A stretch of 40,091 bases of DNA from Thermodesulfobacteriota bacterium (GTDB taxonomy: Bacteria > Desulfobacterota > Desulfobulbia > Desulfobulbales > JBFMBH01): assembly GCA_040755095.1 (NCBI GenBank), contig JBFMBH010000020.1:1-40091 (forward strand), written 5' to 3'. Below are positions 19,389 to 26,924 of the stretch, in pieces. Every line of letters starts with the position of its first letter. Within the stretch, counting starts at the first letter, position 1. The notes below the pieces were generated by a model, which searched no databases, was not told the DNA's origin, and saw nothing but the letters and a program-made list of their open reading frames with translations. The position numbers and the translations under genes are program-made.

Positions 19389-20240
19389 TCAGGGCTTGGC
19401 GGCGGGGGCTTGCAGCTGCCGGCCGGTGAAGCGGACCGTCTCGCCGGGCTGCATGAGGAGCGGCTGCACCCCGAGCTTCTCGGCGGCAGCCACGAAGGCC
19501 GAGGTGTCCTGGGCCAGGACCGGGAAGGTGGCGACGTGGTGGGGCACCGCCCAGCGGGCCTTGACCGCGGCGGCGGCCCGGGCGGCCAGGGCGGGCTCCA
19601 TGGTGAAGTGGCCGCCCGCCGGCACCAGGGCCACATCCGGATGCCACAGCTCGCCGATCAGAGCCATGTCCGAGAAGAAGGCGGTGTCGCCGCTGTGGTA
19701 GAAGGTCGGCCCGTCCTCTATGCTCACCACCAGGCCCACCGGGCTGCCGGCATAGACAAAGGGCGCCTCGTCCTGGTCGTCATCGGGATTGGCCATGCCG
19801 GCGGAGTGGACGGCCGGGGTCATGGCCACCCGCACCTCGCCGCCGGCGATCGTAATCTCGCCGCCGATGTTCATGAGGGTGTCGTAGCCCATTTGTTCCG
19901 CCGGATAGCCGAGCAGGCGGGCCGCGGTCTGGCCCAGCTCGAAGAGGGCCACCAGCCGGGCGCCGGTCTTCTTGGCCAGGGCCACCGCATCCCCCACGTG
20001 GTCCGAGTGGCCGTGGGTAATGAGGATGTAGTCCAGACGGCTCACCTCGGCCACCGGATCCTGGCCCTCCGCGGTCCGGGGATTGGCCGGGTTCCTGAGC
20101 CAGGGGTCGATCATGAGCTTTACGCCCTTGGGGGTGGTGATCTCGAAGCTGGCATGGCCATGCCAGGTGAGGCTGGTGTCGGCGGCAAGACCGGGGGGGG
20201 CCAGGACGGTCAGGAGGATGAGAGCGAGGACAGCAGGCAT
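19389..20240 (-). CDS. Secreted UlaG-like metal-dependent hydrolase (metallo-beta-lactamase fold, UPF0173 type)
   Basis: A 283-residue protein with a signal peptide (~1-19, cleavage after LAA) and a metallo-beta-lactamase fold of the UlaG/UPF0173 type. It starts with LTWHGHASFEI and then MIDPWL; the zinc motif is THGHSDHVGDA (His75-x-His77-x-Asp-His80 approximately); later ligands are the His of AVHSAG and the Asp of SGDTAFF, and HH in WAVPHHVATFP completes the site. All metal ligands expected for the family are visible. Most UPF0173 proteins are cytoplasmic, so the export signal is notable. The start at 20240 is preceded by AAGGAG at good spacing. The substrate is unknown. It is divergent from the FKBP gene. 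Confidence 0.88.
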   Translation of the reverse strand: MPAVLALILLTVLAPPGLAADTSLTWHGHASFEITTPKGVKLMIDPWLRNPANPRTAEGQDPVAEVSRLDYILITHGHSDHVGDAVALAKKTGARLVALFELGQTAARLLGYPAEQMGYDTLMNIGGEITIAGGEVRVAMTPAVHSAGMANPDDDQDEAPFVYAGSPVGLVVSIEDGPTFYHSGDTAFFSDMALIGELWHPDVALVPAGGHFTMEPALAARAAAAVKARWAVPHHVATFPVLAQDTSAFVAAAEKLGVQPLLMQPGETVRFTGRQLQAPAAKP

Positions 20241-20454
20241 GGCTGGGCTCCTTGGCAGATGGGAGGGGTACCCGGAGCCGGCACTCCGGCCGGCCTGGCT
20301 TCTTCTAGCAGAGCGCCGGAGTCTCCGTCAAGGGTTGGCAGGCAGTGCCAAGGCCTCGTGGCTGGCCGAGGCCCGGCGCCTGTGGTAGGCTGGCGATTCG
20401 CGGTCCGGGTGGCAACAGCCCGGGCAACCTCAGACACCGTTGACCTCGCTCCCG

Positions 20455-20473
20455 CGCCGGCGCTTCGCCGGCG
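20455..20473. other. GC-rich hairpin in the hydrolase/FKBP divergent spacer
   Basis: CGCCGGCG (20455-20462) and CGCCGGCG (20466-20473) form an 8-bp stem with a 3-nt loop. The 333-bp spacer 20241-20573 otherwise shows GC-rich, REP-like sequence and no gene or convincing promoter. Confidence 0.4.
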
Positions 20474-20573
20474 TGCTCCGGTGGGGCTCCCTGGGCCGGC
20501 GTTGCGCCGCGGGCCGGCATCCGGGGCGGGGGCTGTTCCCCGGCGGCCGGAAGACAACTCCAGGAGGAGCATC

Positions 20574-20993
20574 ATGACACGGATCATCTGCGGCATCATT
20601 GCGGGGGTATTCCTGACCATGGCACAGGCACAAGCAGAGATGAAGACCTTGCCCTCGGGGCTGCGCTACGAGGACAGCACGGTGGGCAGCGGGCCCGAGG
20701 CCAAGTCCGGCCAGCAGGTGGAGGTGCACTACACCGGCTGGCTGGACGAGGGGGCTGGCACGAGAGGGAAAAAATTCGACAGCTCCGTGGACCGCCAGCA
20801 GGCCTTCGTGTTTCCCCTGGGCGCCGGCCGGGTGATCCGGGGCTGGGACCAGGGGGTGGCGGGCATGAAGGTGGGAGGCAAGCGCACCCTCTATATCCCC
20901 GCCGCCCTGGGCTACGGCGCCCGGGGTGCCGGCGGCGTCATCCCCCCCAACGCCGATCTCATCTTCGACGTCGAGCTCCTGGGCGTCCGCTAG
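20574..20993 (+). CDS. FKBP-type peptidyl-prolyl cis-trans isomerase, exported
   Basis: A 139-residue single-domain FKBP. A signal peptide (~1-21, AQA-E) targets it to the periplasm. The fold is complete: VEVHYTGWL, KFDSS, FPLGAGRVIRGWDQGV (with the active-site Val-Ile and Trp), MKVGGKRTLYIP, LGYGARG, IPPNADLIFDVELL. These residues line the FK506/proline pocket, so it should isomerise Xaa-Pro bonds in exported proteins. An ideal AGGAGG lies 7 bp before ATG 20574. It appears monocistronic; the ABC fragment begins 53 bp downstream. Confidence 0.93.
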   Translation: MTRIICGIIAGVFLTMAQAQAEMKTLPSGLRYEDSTVGSGPEAKSGQQVEVHYTGWLDEGAGTRGKKFDSSVDRQQAFVFPLGAGRVIRGWDQGVAGMKVGGKRTLYIPAALGYGARGAGGVIPPNADLIFDVELLGVR

Positions 20994-21045
20994 CCCGGAG
21001 CTTCCCATCCCCAGCCTTCGTGCACCGCTGCCCGCGGCACGGCCG

Positions 21046-21246
21046 GGGGTAAGCTTTTCCATCCGCCGGGGCAGCTGCTTTGGCCTCCTGGGCCCCAACG
21101 GCGCCGGCAAGAGCACCGCCCTCGAGGTCATCGAAGGGATCATCCCGCCTACTGCCGGCGAGGTTCTCTACAAGGGCCGACCGCCCACCGATGCCTTCCG
21201 GGAGGAGGTGGGCATCCAGTTCCAGCACACCTCGCTTCTCGAATTT
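21046..21246 (+). pseudogene. Fragment of the ABC transporter ATPase gene (inverted copy of part of 27979-28908)
   Basis: Sixty-seven codons in one frame, GVSFSIRRG through LLEF, match residues ~37-103 of the ATPase encoded at 27979-28908, with 63 of 67 residues identical by eye, including Walker A GPNGAGKST. It has no start codon context, and the similarity stops abruptly 11 bp before the TIR stop codon. It lies on the plus strand while the full gene is on the minus strand, so the two copies form a long-range inverted repeat around 21.25-28.6 kb. It cannot encode a working ATPase. Confidence 0.9.
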
Positions 21247-21257
21247 CGGCACCGAGG

Positions 21258-22319
21258 TCAGGTGTGGGAAAGAACACCGAGGCTTTGGGCCAGTTGCCGA
21301 GCTCGGGGAAGCAAACGGCCGTAGTCCAGCTCTTCCAGCCGGTGGACGGCTTTTCGAATCGCCTGACGTGCCTGTTCCTGCATGTCGGGAAGCTGGGCAA
21401 GGAATACAGCTTCTTCCAGATCAACTTCCGCCGAATTGAGCGCCATTTTCTGCCCAGTGGCGATCTCCCGGGCGTTTTGGATGTCCGTCCGTGCGTCTTG
21501 CGGTCTATTGTCAAGGGAGGCAAAGCGAGCGCGGATCAGAAGTGCCCGCACCACAAACTCGTTGAACCCGGACTTTCGGAGAAAGTCCAGAGCCTGCTCA
21601 ATCTCTCCGGCTCCATCTGTGGTCGCCGTCCCGCTCCCCCCTGGGTCGACCAGGCAGGCCCGCGCCTTGAGCAGATGACACAGGCCTCGAGGGAGGGCTG
21701 CGGTGAGCCTCTGATTCGTCAGAGCTTCAGCGGCAGGCACCTGTTCGTCCCAACGGTGGCCGCCCAGCTGCGGCGGTGGCACGTCAAGGGATCCCCGTAA
21801 CCCCGAGACGAGTCCGCCAGTGAGGAGTAAGCCGGCGGCGGGCAGGGGGGGAGGTCCATGTGGAGTGACGGGACCTGGAGCTTTGTGCCTGGGGATAAAC
21901 CGACTTTCCAGCTCGTCTATGTCCTTCTCGAAGCCTTTATGGCGGATGGGACAACACTGGTAACGGAAGACGCCCTTCATGCACTCTGGGCAAGCCTGGC
22001 GCAGCTTCCCGGGATCCACCGATTCCCCGTGCACGGGCACGATGTTCCGCCCGGCTGTGACGGCGATCTCAAACTCCCGCCGCACCCAATCGTCCTCATG
22101 ATCGCACCGGTCGAGCGCACCGGGAGTCAAGACCAGCAGGAAATGGGAACGGTGGCGGACTTCGTCGGGAATTTGCTCATCCCAGTGCCCGGGGGGCATG
22201 TCGTCCACATCCAGGAAGGCGTCGTAGCCCCGGTGGGTCAACCCCTGCTTCAGATTTCTGGCGAAGGACTTCCCCGTGTCATCCCGGCGGTAGCTGATGA
22301 AGACGGTTTTTGGGCTCAT
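21258..22319 (-). CDS. TIR-domain protein with helical (TPR-like) C-terminus
   Basis: A 353-residue protein. Residues 1-~145 form a TIR domain of the bacterial defence type: VFISYRRDDT at the start, GYDAFLDVDDM (BB-loop region) and DDWVRREFEIA, where Glu82 is the likely NADase catalytic glutamate. A Pro/Gly-rich link with a short hydrophobic patch (~157-172) leads to helical repeats at ~215-350 (EQALDFLRKSGFNEF..., AREIATGQKMALNSAEVDLEEA) that look TPR-like and could sense a partner. A start at 22319 with GGTGAGAG upstream is good. Base composition is clearly less GC-rich than the flanks, which suggests transfer. The stop lies 11 bp from an ABC gene fragment, an apparent insertion scar. Predicted role: NAD-depleting or signalling abortive-infection protein. 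Confidence 0.82.
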   Translation of the reverse strand: MSPKTVFISYRRDDTGKSFARNLKQGLTHRGYDAFLDVDDMPPGHWDEQIPDEVRHRSHFLLVLTPGALDRCDHEDDWVRREFEIAVTAGRNIVPVHGESVDPGKLRQACPECMKGVFRYQCCPIRHKGFEKDIDELESRFIPRHKAPGPVTPHGPPPLPAAGLLLTGGLVSGLRGSLDVPPPQLGGHRWDEQVPAAEALTNQRLTAALPRGLCHLLKARACLVDPGGSGTATTDGAGEIEQALDFLRKSGFNEFVVRALLIRARFASLDNRPQDARTDIQNAREIATGQKMALNSAEVDLEEAVFLAQLPDMQEQARQAIRKAVHRLEELDYGRLLPRARQLAQSLGVLSHT

Positions 22320-22570
22320 GGTCTCTCACCCATGGCTGACAGAGGCTGCGCACAGAACTACCTGAGAAATCGTTGGCTGCAACCCCGCCCTCGGCGGTAC
22401 CTTCGGGGAGAGGGTGGTCTGTGGCGCTGTGCGGCCTGCGCCCTTGTCAGCCTGCCGGAAGGGATATCGCCCGCACAGCACAATCAAGGGGGAGGCCGTC
22501 GAGGTGCCCCCCCGCCTCAACACGACAGAGTCCACCGCTGGCACGGTGCCAGAGAGGCTCGCAGCCGCCA

Positions 22571-23233
22571 TCATCCCTCCCGCCGCCGACTCTGGCGGAC
22601 CCGGTAGAGCCGCTCGGTGAAGCCGCCCTCCTGCTCGAAATCCTTGGCCTGGGCGGCAATCTGACGGCTCAGCAGGGCCACCGCCACCCCGATCAGGACC
22701 AGGGCGGCATTGGCGGCCGGTCCGGCATAGATGGACGTGCTGGACCCGATGGACGGCATGGACTCCATGGACGGAGGATCGGGATGGTGGCTCTCCGCAA
22801 GCCAGGCGGCCACCTCGTCGGCGCTGGCGCAGCGCCGGGCCACCAGGGCCTGGCGGCGCGGGTCGGCTGGCTCCCAAAGCGGCAGTCCCCGCTGCCGCAG
22901 GAAGTCCTCGAAATCGAGACGCAGCTCCTCCAGGCTGGCACGGGCGACATTGGTCAGCTTCAGCTCGGTCTTCTTGGAGGTGGCGCTCGCCAGGCTGCCC
23001 TCGGCGATGTTCTGCACCCCGGAGCGTGCCGCCTGCACCATCTGGTCATGGGTGCGGCTGCGCCGGTCGATGTAGCGGTCGCAGAAGCGCACCGTGACAT
23101 CGTACACCAGTTGCGCCACCTGGAAGCTTTTGAGCTGCCGGTATCCACCGTGCTTGCGGATAAGCGGCTCCCGCCCGTCCCGTTCCCGCTGTCCATCCTG
23201 TCCATTGGGTCCATGTTGTCCCTTCCGGTCCAT
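22571..23233 (-). CDS. Four-helix-bundle protein with suffix domain (23S IVP-like family)
   Basis: A 220-residue protein. Residues ~25-115 carry the family pattern of bacterial four-helix-bundle/'IVP' proteins: a HGGYRQLKSFQVAQLVYD helix, SRTHDQMVQAARSGVQNIAEGS and SKKTELKLTNVARASLEEL. The C-terminal region (~150-220) is a hydrophobic helix, AALVLIGVAVALL, and a QEGGFTERLYRVR tail, as in the 'four helix bundle suffix' subgroup. The ATG at 23233 (AAGGGGCGGGG upstream) is chosen because the frame upstream belongs to a different gene remnant. The function of the family is unknown; it is common in accessory regions. It is cotranscribed in direction with the TIR gene, but with 251 bp between them and no visible signal. 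Confidence 0.82.
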   Translation of the reverse strand: MDRKGQHGPNGQDGQRERDGREPLIRKHGGYRQLKSFQVAQLVYDVTVRFCDRYIDRRSRTHDQMVQAARSGVQNIAEGSLASATSKKTELKLTNVARASLEELRLDFEDFLRQRGLPLWEPADPRRQALVARRCASADEVAAWLAESHHPDPPSMESMPSIGSSTSIYAGPAANAALVLIGVAVALLSRQIAAQAKDFEQEGGFTERLYRVRQSRRREG

Positions 23234-23290
23234 CACCCCGCCCCTTGTGCTGATTGATCGCCAGGCCCGGCCTCCGGGCACGGACGAGGC

Positions 23291-23386
23291 CTTTTCCACC
23301 TGGCGCGCCCCGCGCGTGACCACGGGCTTCCTGCCCGGCTTCGTTTTCCATTCATGAAGGAATGTCGCTATGTTACGCCTGCGCAT
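23291..23386 (-). pseudogene. AAA_14/DUF4143-type ATPase, 5' remnant
   Basis: From ATG 23386 about 32 codons read MRRRNIATFLHEW, then RKPVVTRGARQV, the N-terminus of AAA_14 (DUF4143) ATPases, whose next residues should be the Walker A GKT. Here they are E-K-A and the similarity ends at once, so only the first strand and half a P-loop remain. The frame runs on into the four-helix-bundle gene. The rest of the 351-bp spacer shows three TGTTA-containing words upstream of the remnant (minus strand) and nothing else. Confidence 0.65.
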
Positions 23387-23584
23387 GCCCCATTCCATAA
23401 CAATGGTTTTGCGAATCCATGTAACAGGATCGAACCTGTCTTCGGACTTCCGTGTAACAAAGTCGAAGATGCTTGGCCGCAGCCGGCGGGACCAGAACTG
23501 GGGGCCCACCCTGCCGCATCCTTTCCAGTAGCCTGCAACGCCTCCCGCAAGGCCCCGTGCTGGCCGACCGGGCCGGGGTGCAGC

Positions 23585-23896
23585 TCAACCGGCCCGGATC
23601 AGACCCCGCCCGATCAGGGCTGCCAGCACCACCCGGGCGGTGGCCCGATCGTACTCCTTCTCCGCTTCCGGCAGATGGCGGTAGGCCACCAGGCAGGGGT
23701 GAAGCTTTCTGGCGTCGTCCCGCTTGGGGCCGTTCCGCCAGCCGTCGGCGATGCGGGCTTGTGCCCACACATCGTGGTTGAGCTCGGCAATGGCCTCCAG
23801 GGCGTCTGCCATGAGGGCCTGGGCCCGGTCCATCTCCCGCTGGGAGGGGACCTGGGGGGTGTAAGGGCCGAAGGGGGTGTCGATGGCTTGGCTCAC
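23585..23896 (-). CDS. RyR-domain protein
   Basis: A 103-residue protein started at GTG 23896 (GGAG upstream). Residues ~33-100 match the bacterial RyR domain (PF02026-like): LNHDVWAQARIADGW, PKRDDARKLHPCLVAY, LPEAEKEYDRATA, VVLAALIGRGLI. In ryanodine receptors this repeat is a helical lobe; in bacteria it is found alone or fused to conflict and CARF-like systems, where ligand binding has been suggested. It lies 70 bp after the patatin-like gene on the same strand and is probably cotranscribed, so it may sense a signal for the lipase. Being short, it is likely a complete single-domain protein, not a fragment. Confidence 0.8.
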   Translation of the reverse strand: MSQAIDTPFGPYTPQVPSQREMDRAQALMADALEAIAELNHDVWAQARIADGWRNGPKRDDARKLHPCLVAYRHLPEAEKEYDRATARVVLAALIGRGLIRAG

Positions 23897-23966
23897 AGGG
23901 CAGCTCTCTCCAAGGGGTTGGGAGGAACAGGAGACCACGGGGCGCCGGGTTGGGCCCGGGGTCGGC

Positions 23967-26642
23967 TCACCTGACCGGCAGCCGCAACAGACGGGCCAAT
24001 CGGCCACGGCGCAAGAAGAACGGATCGATGACCTTGAGGTGGACATTGAACCCCAGCCAGCCCACCGCGGCCATGGCCAGCTTGACGGCCAGGCTGCGGC
24101 CCGCCGCGGCCGGATCCAGGAGCTTCAGGACCGGCCAGACGGCGGCCATGATCAGGAACAGGACCAAGCCAACCGCAGCGCCCAGGGTGAGATCGATGCC
24201 GAAGCTCAGCCGGTCCGACCAGTGCCGGAAGACATACCAGGCGCCGCCGAGCACCAGGATGACGGCAGCCAGCATGGCACCGCGGCGCAGGCCAGCCGAC
24301 AGCTTCCAGGCCTTCAGGAAGAGATCCCGCGATACCGCCAGCTGTCGCTCCAGATCCTGGCGCCGCAGGTCGGAGCTCTCCGGCTCCTTGGCCATGATCT
24401 CCACCAGGGGCTTGAAGGGCCAAGCGACCGGGCTGTGGCCAGGGGCGTCCACGTCGAAGCCGCCCCACCGGCTATTCGGCTCGGCCAGGCGATGCTCCGC
24501 GTCCAGCTTGTGCAGCTGGCGGGTCGTCATCTGGTAGCCGCTGGCCATGAGGGCATAGGCCTCCACCTCGGTGAAGCTGTCGAGATCGGTCCGGATCTCG
24601 GACAGCCGGCGCTGGATGGCCCGGTCGACGCCGTAGCTGGTGGCGGTTGAGCGGACCGGCTCCGGCTTCTCCTCCTGGCAGCCGATCCAGTCGATGGGCG
24701 CCGTCTCCAACTCCTGCTTGAGGTGGATGAAGAAGAGGCCGGCCAGGGCATGGCTGTCCACCCGGCTGGCCAGGTCCTGGTACTGGGTCTCCCGGAGCCG
24801 ATCCTGGAGGATGCTGTCCGAGCGATAGAAGACGCTGAGCATGCCGCTGGCAGGATCCGCCTGGTCGTCCATCTGGCCGGAGGCATCGCTGCACAGGATG
24901 AGGGTGCAGCCCTCGTCCAGGAGACCGGCCACCCCCTGGTTGTCGTGCACGCCGCCGTCCACCAGCCGCACCGTGCGGCCCGGATAGAGCCCTTCCAGGA
25001 CCAGGGGCTCGAAGAGGGCGGGCACGCCGGCGGAGGCAGCCACCGCGTAGCCCAGGGGGCAGGAGCGCAGCTCCTCGGAAGGTGCCTGGTGGTAGTAGAG
25101 GCGGCGGTAACGCTCGTTCACGTCCACCTCTTCCCCCAGAAGGCCGGGCGGCTCGCCCATCCAGGAGGCGGTGAAGTGCCAGTTGTGGCCGGAGTTGAGG
25201 GAGGTGGTGTTGAGGAGCAGGATCGGCACCTTCGCTTCGCGCCGCCAGTTGGAGAACTTCGGCTTGAAGGCGGTGTCCAGATCCGCGGCGGCCGCCGGCT
25301 GCAAAGGCGTTTGCAGGGGATGGATGAGGAGGTCCCGCAGGGGGCGGGGATCACCCGGGGCATGGCCGTCCCGCACCCGGGCGTAGAGGTGCCGCTCGTA
25401 GAGCCTGCCCATGCGGTTGCTGCGGCTGAAGCCGGACAGAAAGATCATCCGCAGGTTGTCCGCCAGATTGGTGAAGGCGCGGACCCGCAGGTTCTCGCTG
25501 ACCCCGGCCAGGAAGTCCTTCATGAGCCGCTGGACCAGGAGCACGTAGTCCTCCCGGTTGATCTCGCCATCGGTCCTGGTCTGCAAGAGCCGCCGCAGCT
25601 CCAGGTAGTAATGAGCGCCGACGATGCTGCCGCCGGAGACCGTGGACAGGACCTCGACGCTCCGCAAGACATCGCATTCCGCCAGCCGGGCCAGGACGCC
25701 CAGGTGGAAGAGGGCGGCCCGGAAGCCGCCGCCGGAAAGGGCCAGCCCCACCTTGCCCCGGTGGCAGCCCAGGGCGGCCCGAGTGTCCTTGCCGAGAAGC
25801 TCTGCCAGGGCCTGCCAGGCCGGATGCCAGGCCGGCCGTTGCACCTCCGCCGCGGGCGGGTTGATACCCTGCAGCCGGGCGATGGCCACCAGCTGCTTGG
25901 CCGTGGACTGCAGGGTCCATTCGTCAGGGCTGGTGGCAGCCGCCCGGGCCAACCAGACCCCGGCCTCCTCCCATTCCTCCAGCCCCCAATGGCATTCCGC
26001 CACGGTGACCGCGAGCCAGTAGTCCGTCTGGCCGGCGGGTTGAGCGGCCGGCAGATCGGCGAGCCGGGCCAGGATGCTGCGGCGCAAGTCTTTCGCCTCC
26101 TGGGCGTAGGAGCCGGCCTGGCCCACCAACCCTTCCCGGGCCGCCAGCCGCCGGGCCCGATGGTCCAGGAGGTCCAGGATGAAAGCAGCGTTGGCGCCGC
26201 AGTAGCCCCGGTCCTCTGCCGGCGCTCTCGCCCAGCCCTGGCGGTAGAAGGACAGAGCGGTATGGAGGTGCTCCAGCTGGCCGCCATGCTCCCACAGCCG
26301 CTTGTAGACCGCGCCCGCCAGGCCCAGGGTCTCCGGATCGCGGCATCCGGGGTCCCGGAGCCGGAGCTGGGTATCGAGGATGGCCAGACCGTCGCGGAAG
26401 CGCTTCAGGGGCGGCAGCTCCTCGTCCTTGTAGGTGCACAGGGCGAGCTGCTGGAAGAGCCAGTCCCGCTGGCGGCCCGGAGGCAAGCCCTCCGGCCGGC
26501 TCTCCTCCAGCAAGGCCCGGGCCTGGCCGAACTTGAATTCCCTCTTGCAGCGGGCTACCTCCTTCTTGAGGGTCGAGAAATCCATGGCTGCCGGCCTGGA
26601 AGCATCCGGTCTGTGCCTCGACTCTGATCCTGGCTCACTCAT
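23967..26642 (-). CDS. Patatin-like phospholipase with N-terminal helical domain and C-terminal membrane segments
   Basis: An 891-residue protein from ATG 26642 (AGGAGG 8 bp before). Residues ~20-260 are TPR/DUF4071-like helices. The patatin/cPLA2-like domain follows: VGLALSGGGFRAALFHLGVL (~298-317, oxyanion loop), nucleophile Ser336 in STVSGGS, and the dyad Asp in VDGGVHDNQG (~565). The C-terminal ~120 residues hold three to four membrane helices. The catalytic set is complete, so it should cleave membrane phospholipids, a known way for defence effectors to kill infected cells. The membrane anchor and the adjacent RyR protein fit a sensor-triggered effector, but this is inference; a housekeeping lipase is possible. 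Codon use is like the host. Confidence 0.87.
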   Translation of the reverse strand: MSEPGSESRHRPDASRPAAMDFSTLKKEVARCKREFKFGQARALLEESRPEGLPPGRQRDWLFQQLALCTYKDEELPPLKRFRDGLAILDTQLRLRDPGCRDPETLGLAGAVYKRLWEHGGQLEHLHTALSFYRQGWARAPAEDRGYCGANAAFILDLLDHRARRLAAREGLVGQAGSYAQEAKDLRRSILARLADLPAAQPAGQTDYWLAVTVAECHWGLEEWEEAGVWLARAAATSPDEWTLQSTAKQLVAIARLQGINPPAAEVQRPAWHPAWQALAELLGKDTRAALGCHRGKVGLALSGGGFRAALFHLGVLARLAECDVLRSVEVLSTVSGGSIVGAHYYLELRRLLQTRTDGEINREDYVLLVQRLMKDFLAGVSENLRVRAFTNLADNLRMIFLSGFSRSNRMGRLYERHLYARVRDGHAPGDPRPLRDLLIHPLQTPLQPAAAADLDTAFKPKFSNWRREAKVPILLLNTTSLNSGHNWHFTASWMGEPPGLLGEEVDVNERYRRLYYHQAPSEELRSCPLGYAVAASAGVPALFEPLVLEGLYPGRTVRLVDGGVHDNQGVAGLLDEGCTLILCSDASGQMDDQADPASGMLSVFYRSDSILQDRLRETQYQDLASRVDSHALAGLFFIHLKQELETAPIDWIGCQEEKPEPVRSTATSYGVDRAIQRRLSEIRTDLDSFTEVEAYALMASGYQMTTRQLHKLDAEHRLAEPNSRWGGFDVDAPGHSPVAWPFKPLVEIMAKEPESSDLRRQDLERQLAVSRDLFLKAWKLSAGLRRGAMLAAVILVLGGAWYVFRHWSDRLSFGIDLTLGAAVGLVLFLIMAAVWPVLKLLDPAAAGRSLAVKLAMAAVGWLGFNVHLKVIDPFFLRRGRLARLLRLPVR

Positions 26643-26908
26643 GGCCTTCCTCCTGGTGCGATCGTAGCAGAATCGTGCGCCGATCCGGCCGCCAGACAAC
26701 TGGTGGCAATCGCAGGGCACTCTGTGGACGATGGGGGGGTCGGGGGCATCATACAGCGCCCTCAGCCGCCAGGGCCAGAAGAAAGCCCCCTGGCCGTGCT
26801 GCATGTCCGGCGCGATCGGGTCGACCGCCAGCTGTCGCCCCGGAAGATCGCCCTGGAGTGCGGCTGCCAGGTCACGGTCTGACCACCGTTGGCCGCCGGC
26901 ACGCCCAC

Positions 26909-26922
26909 CGCCAGCGCTGGCG
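26909..26922. other. 14-bp palindrome after the ABC permease stop
   Basis: CGCCAGCGCTGGCG begins two bases past the permease stop codon. It could form a short terminator-like hairpin but lacks a T-run. Its core is shared with the protease-leader palindrome at 19119-19134. The remaining gap up to the patatin gene (26643-26908) shows no gene. Confidence 0.35.
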
Positions 26923-26924
26923 CC

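Noticed and set aside
19410-20573. Upstream extension of the FKBP frame
   Set aside because: It runs opposite the hydrolase gene; a perfect ribosome site and signal peptide fix the start at 20574.
20926-21324. 132-residue open frame containing the ABC fragment as a real gene
   Set aside because: It begins inside the FKBP gene in another frame, has only part of a P-loop domain and runs antisense into the TIR gene; it is treated as a pseudogene fragment.
24723-26627. 634-residue plus-strand open frame
   Set aside because: Antisense to the patatin-like gene, whose catalytic motifs are clear.
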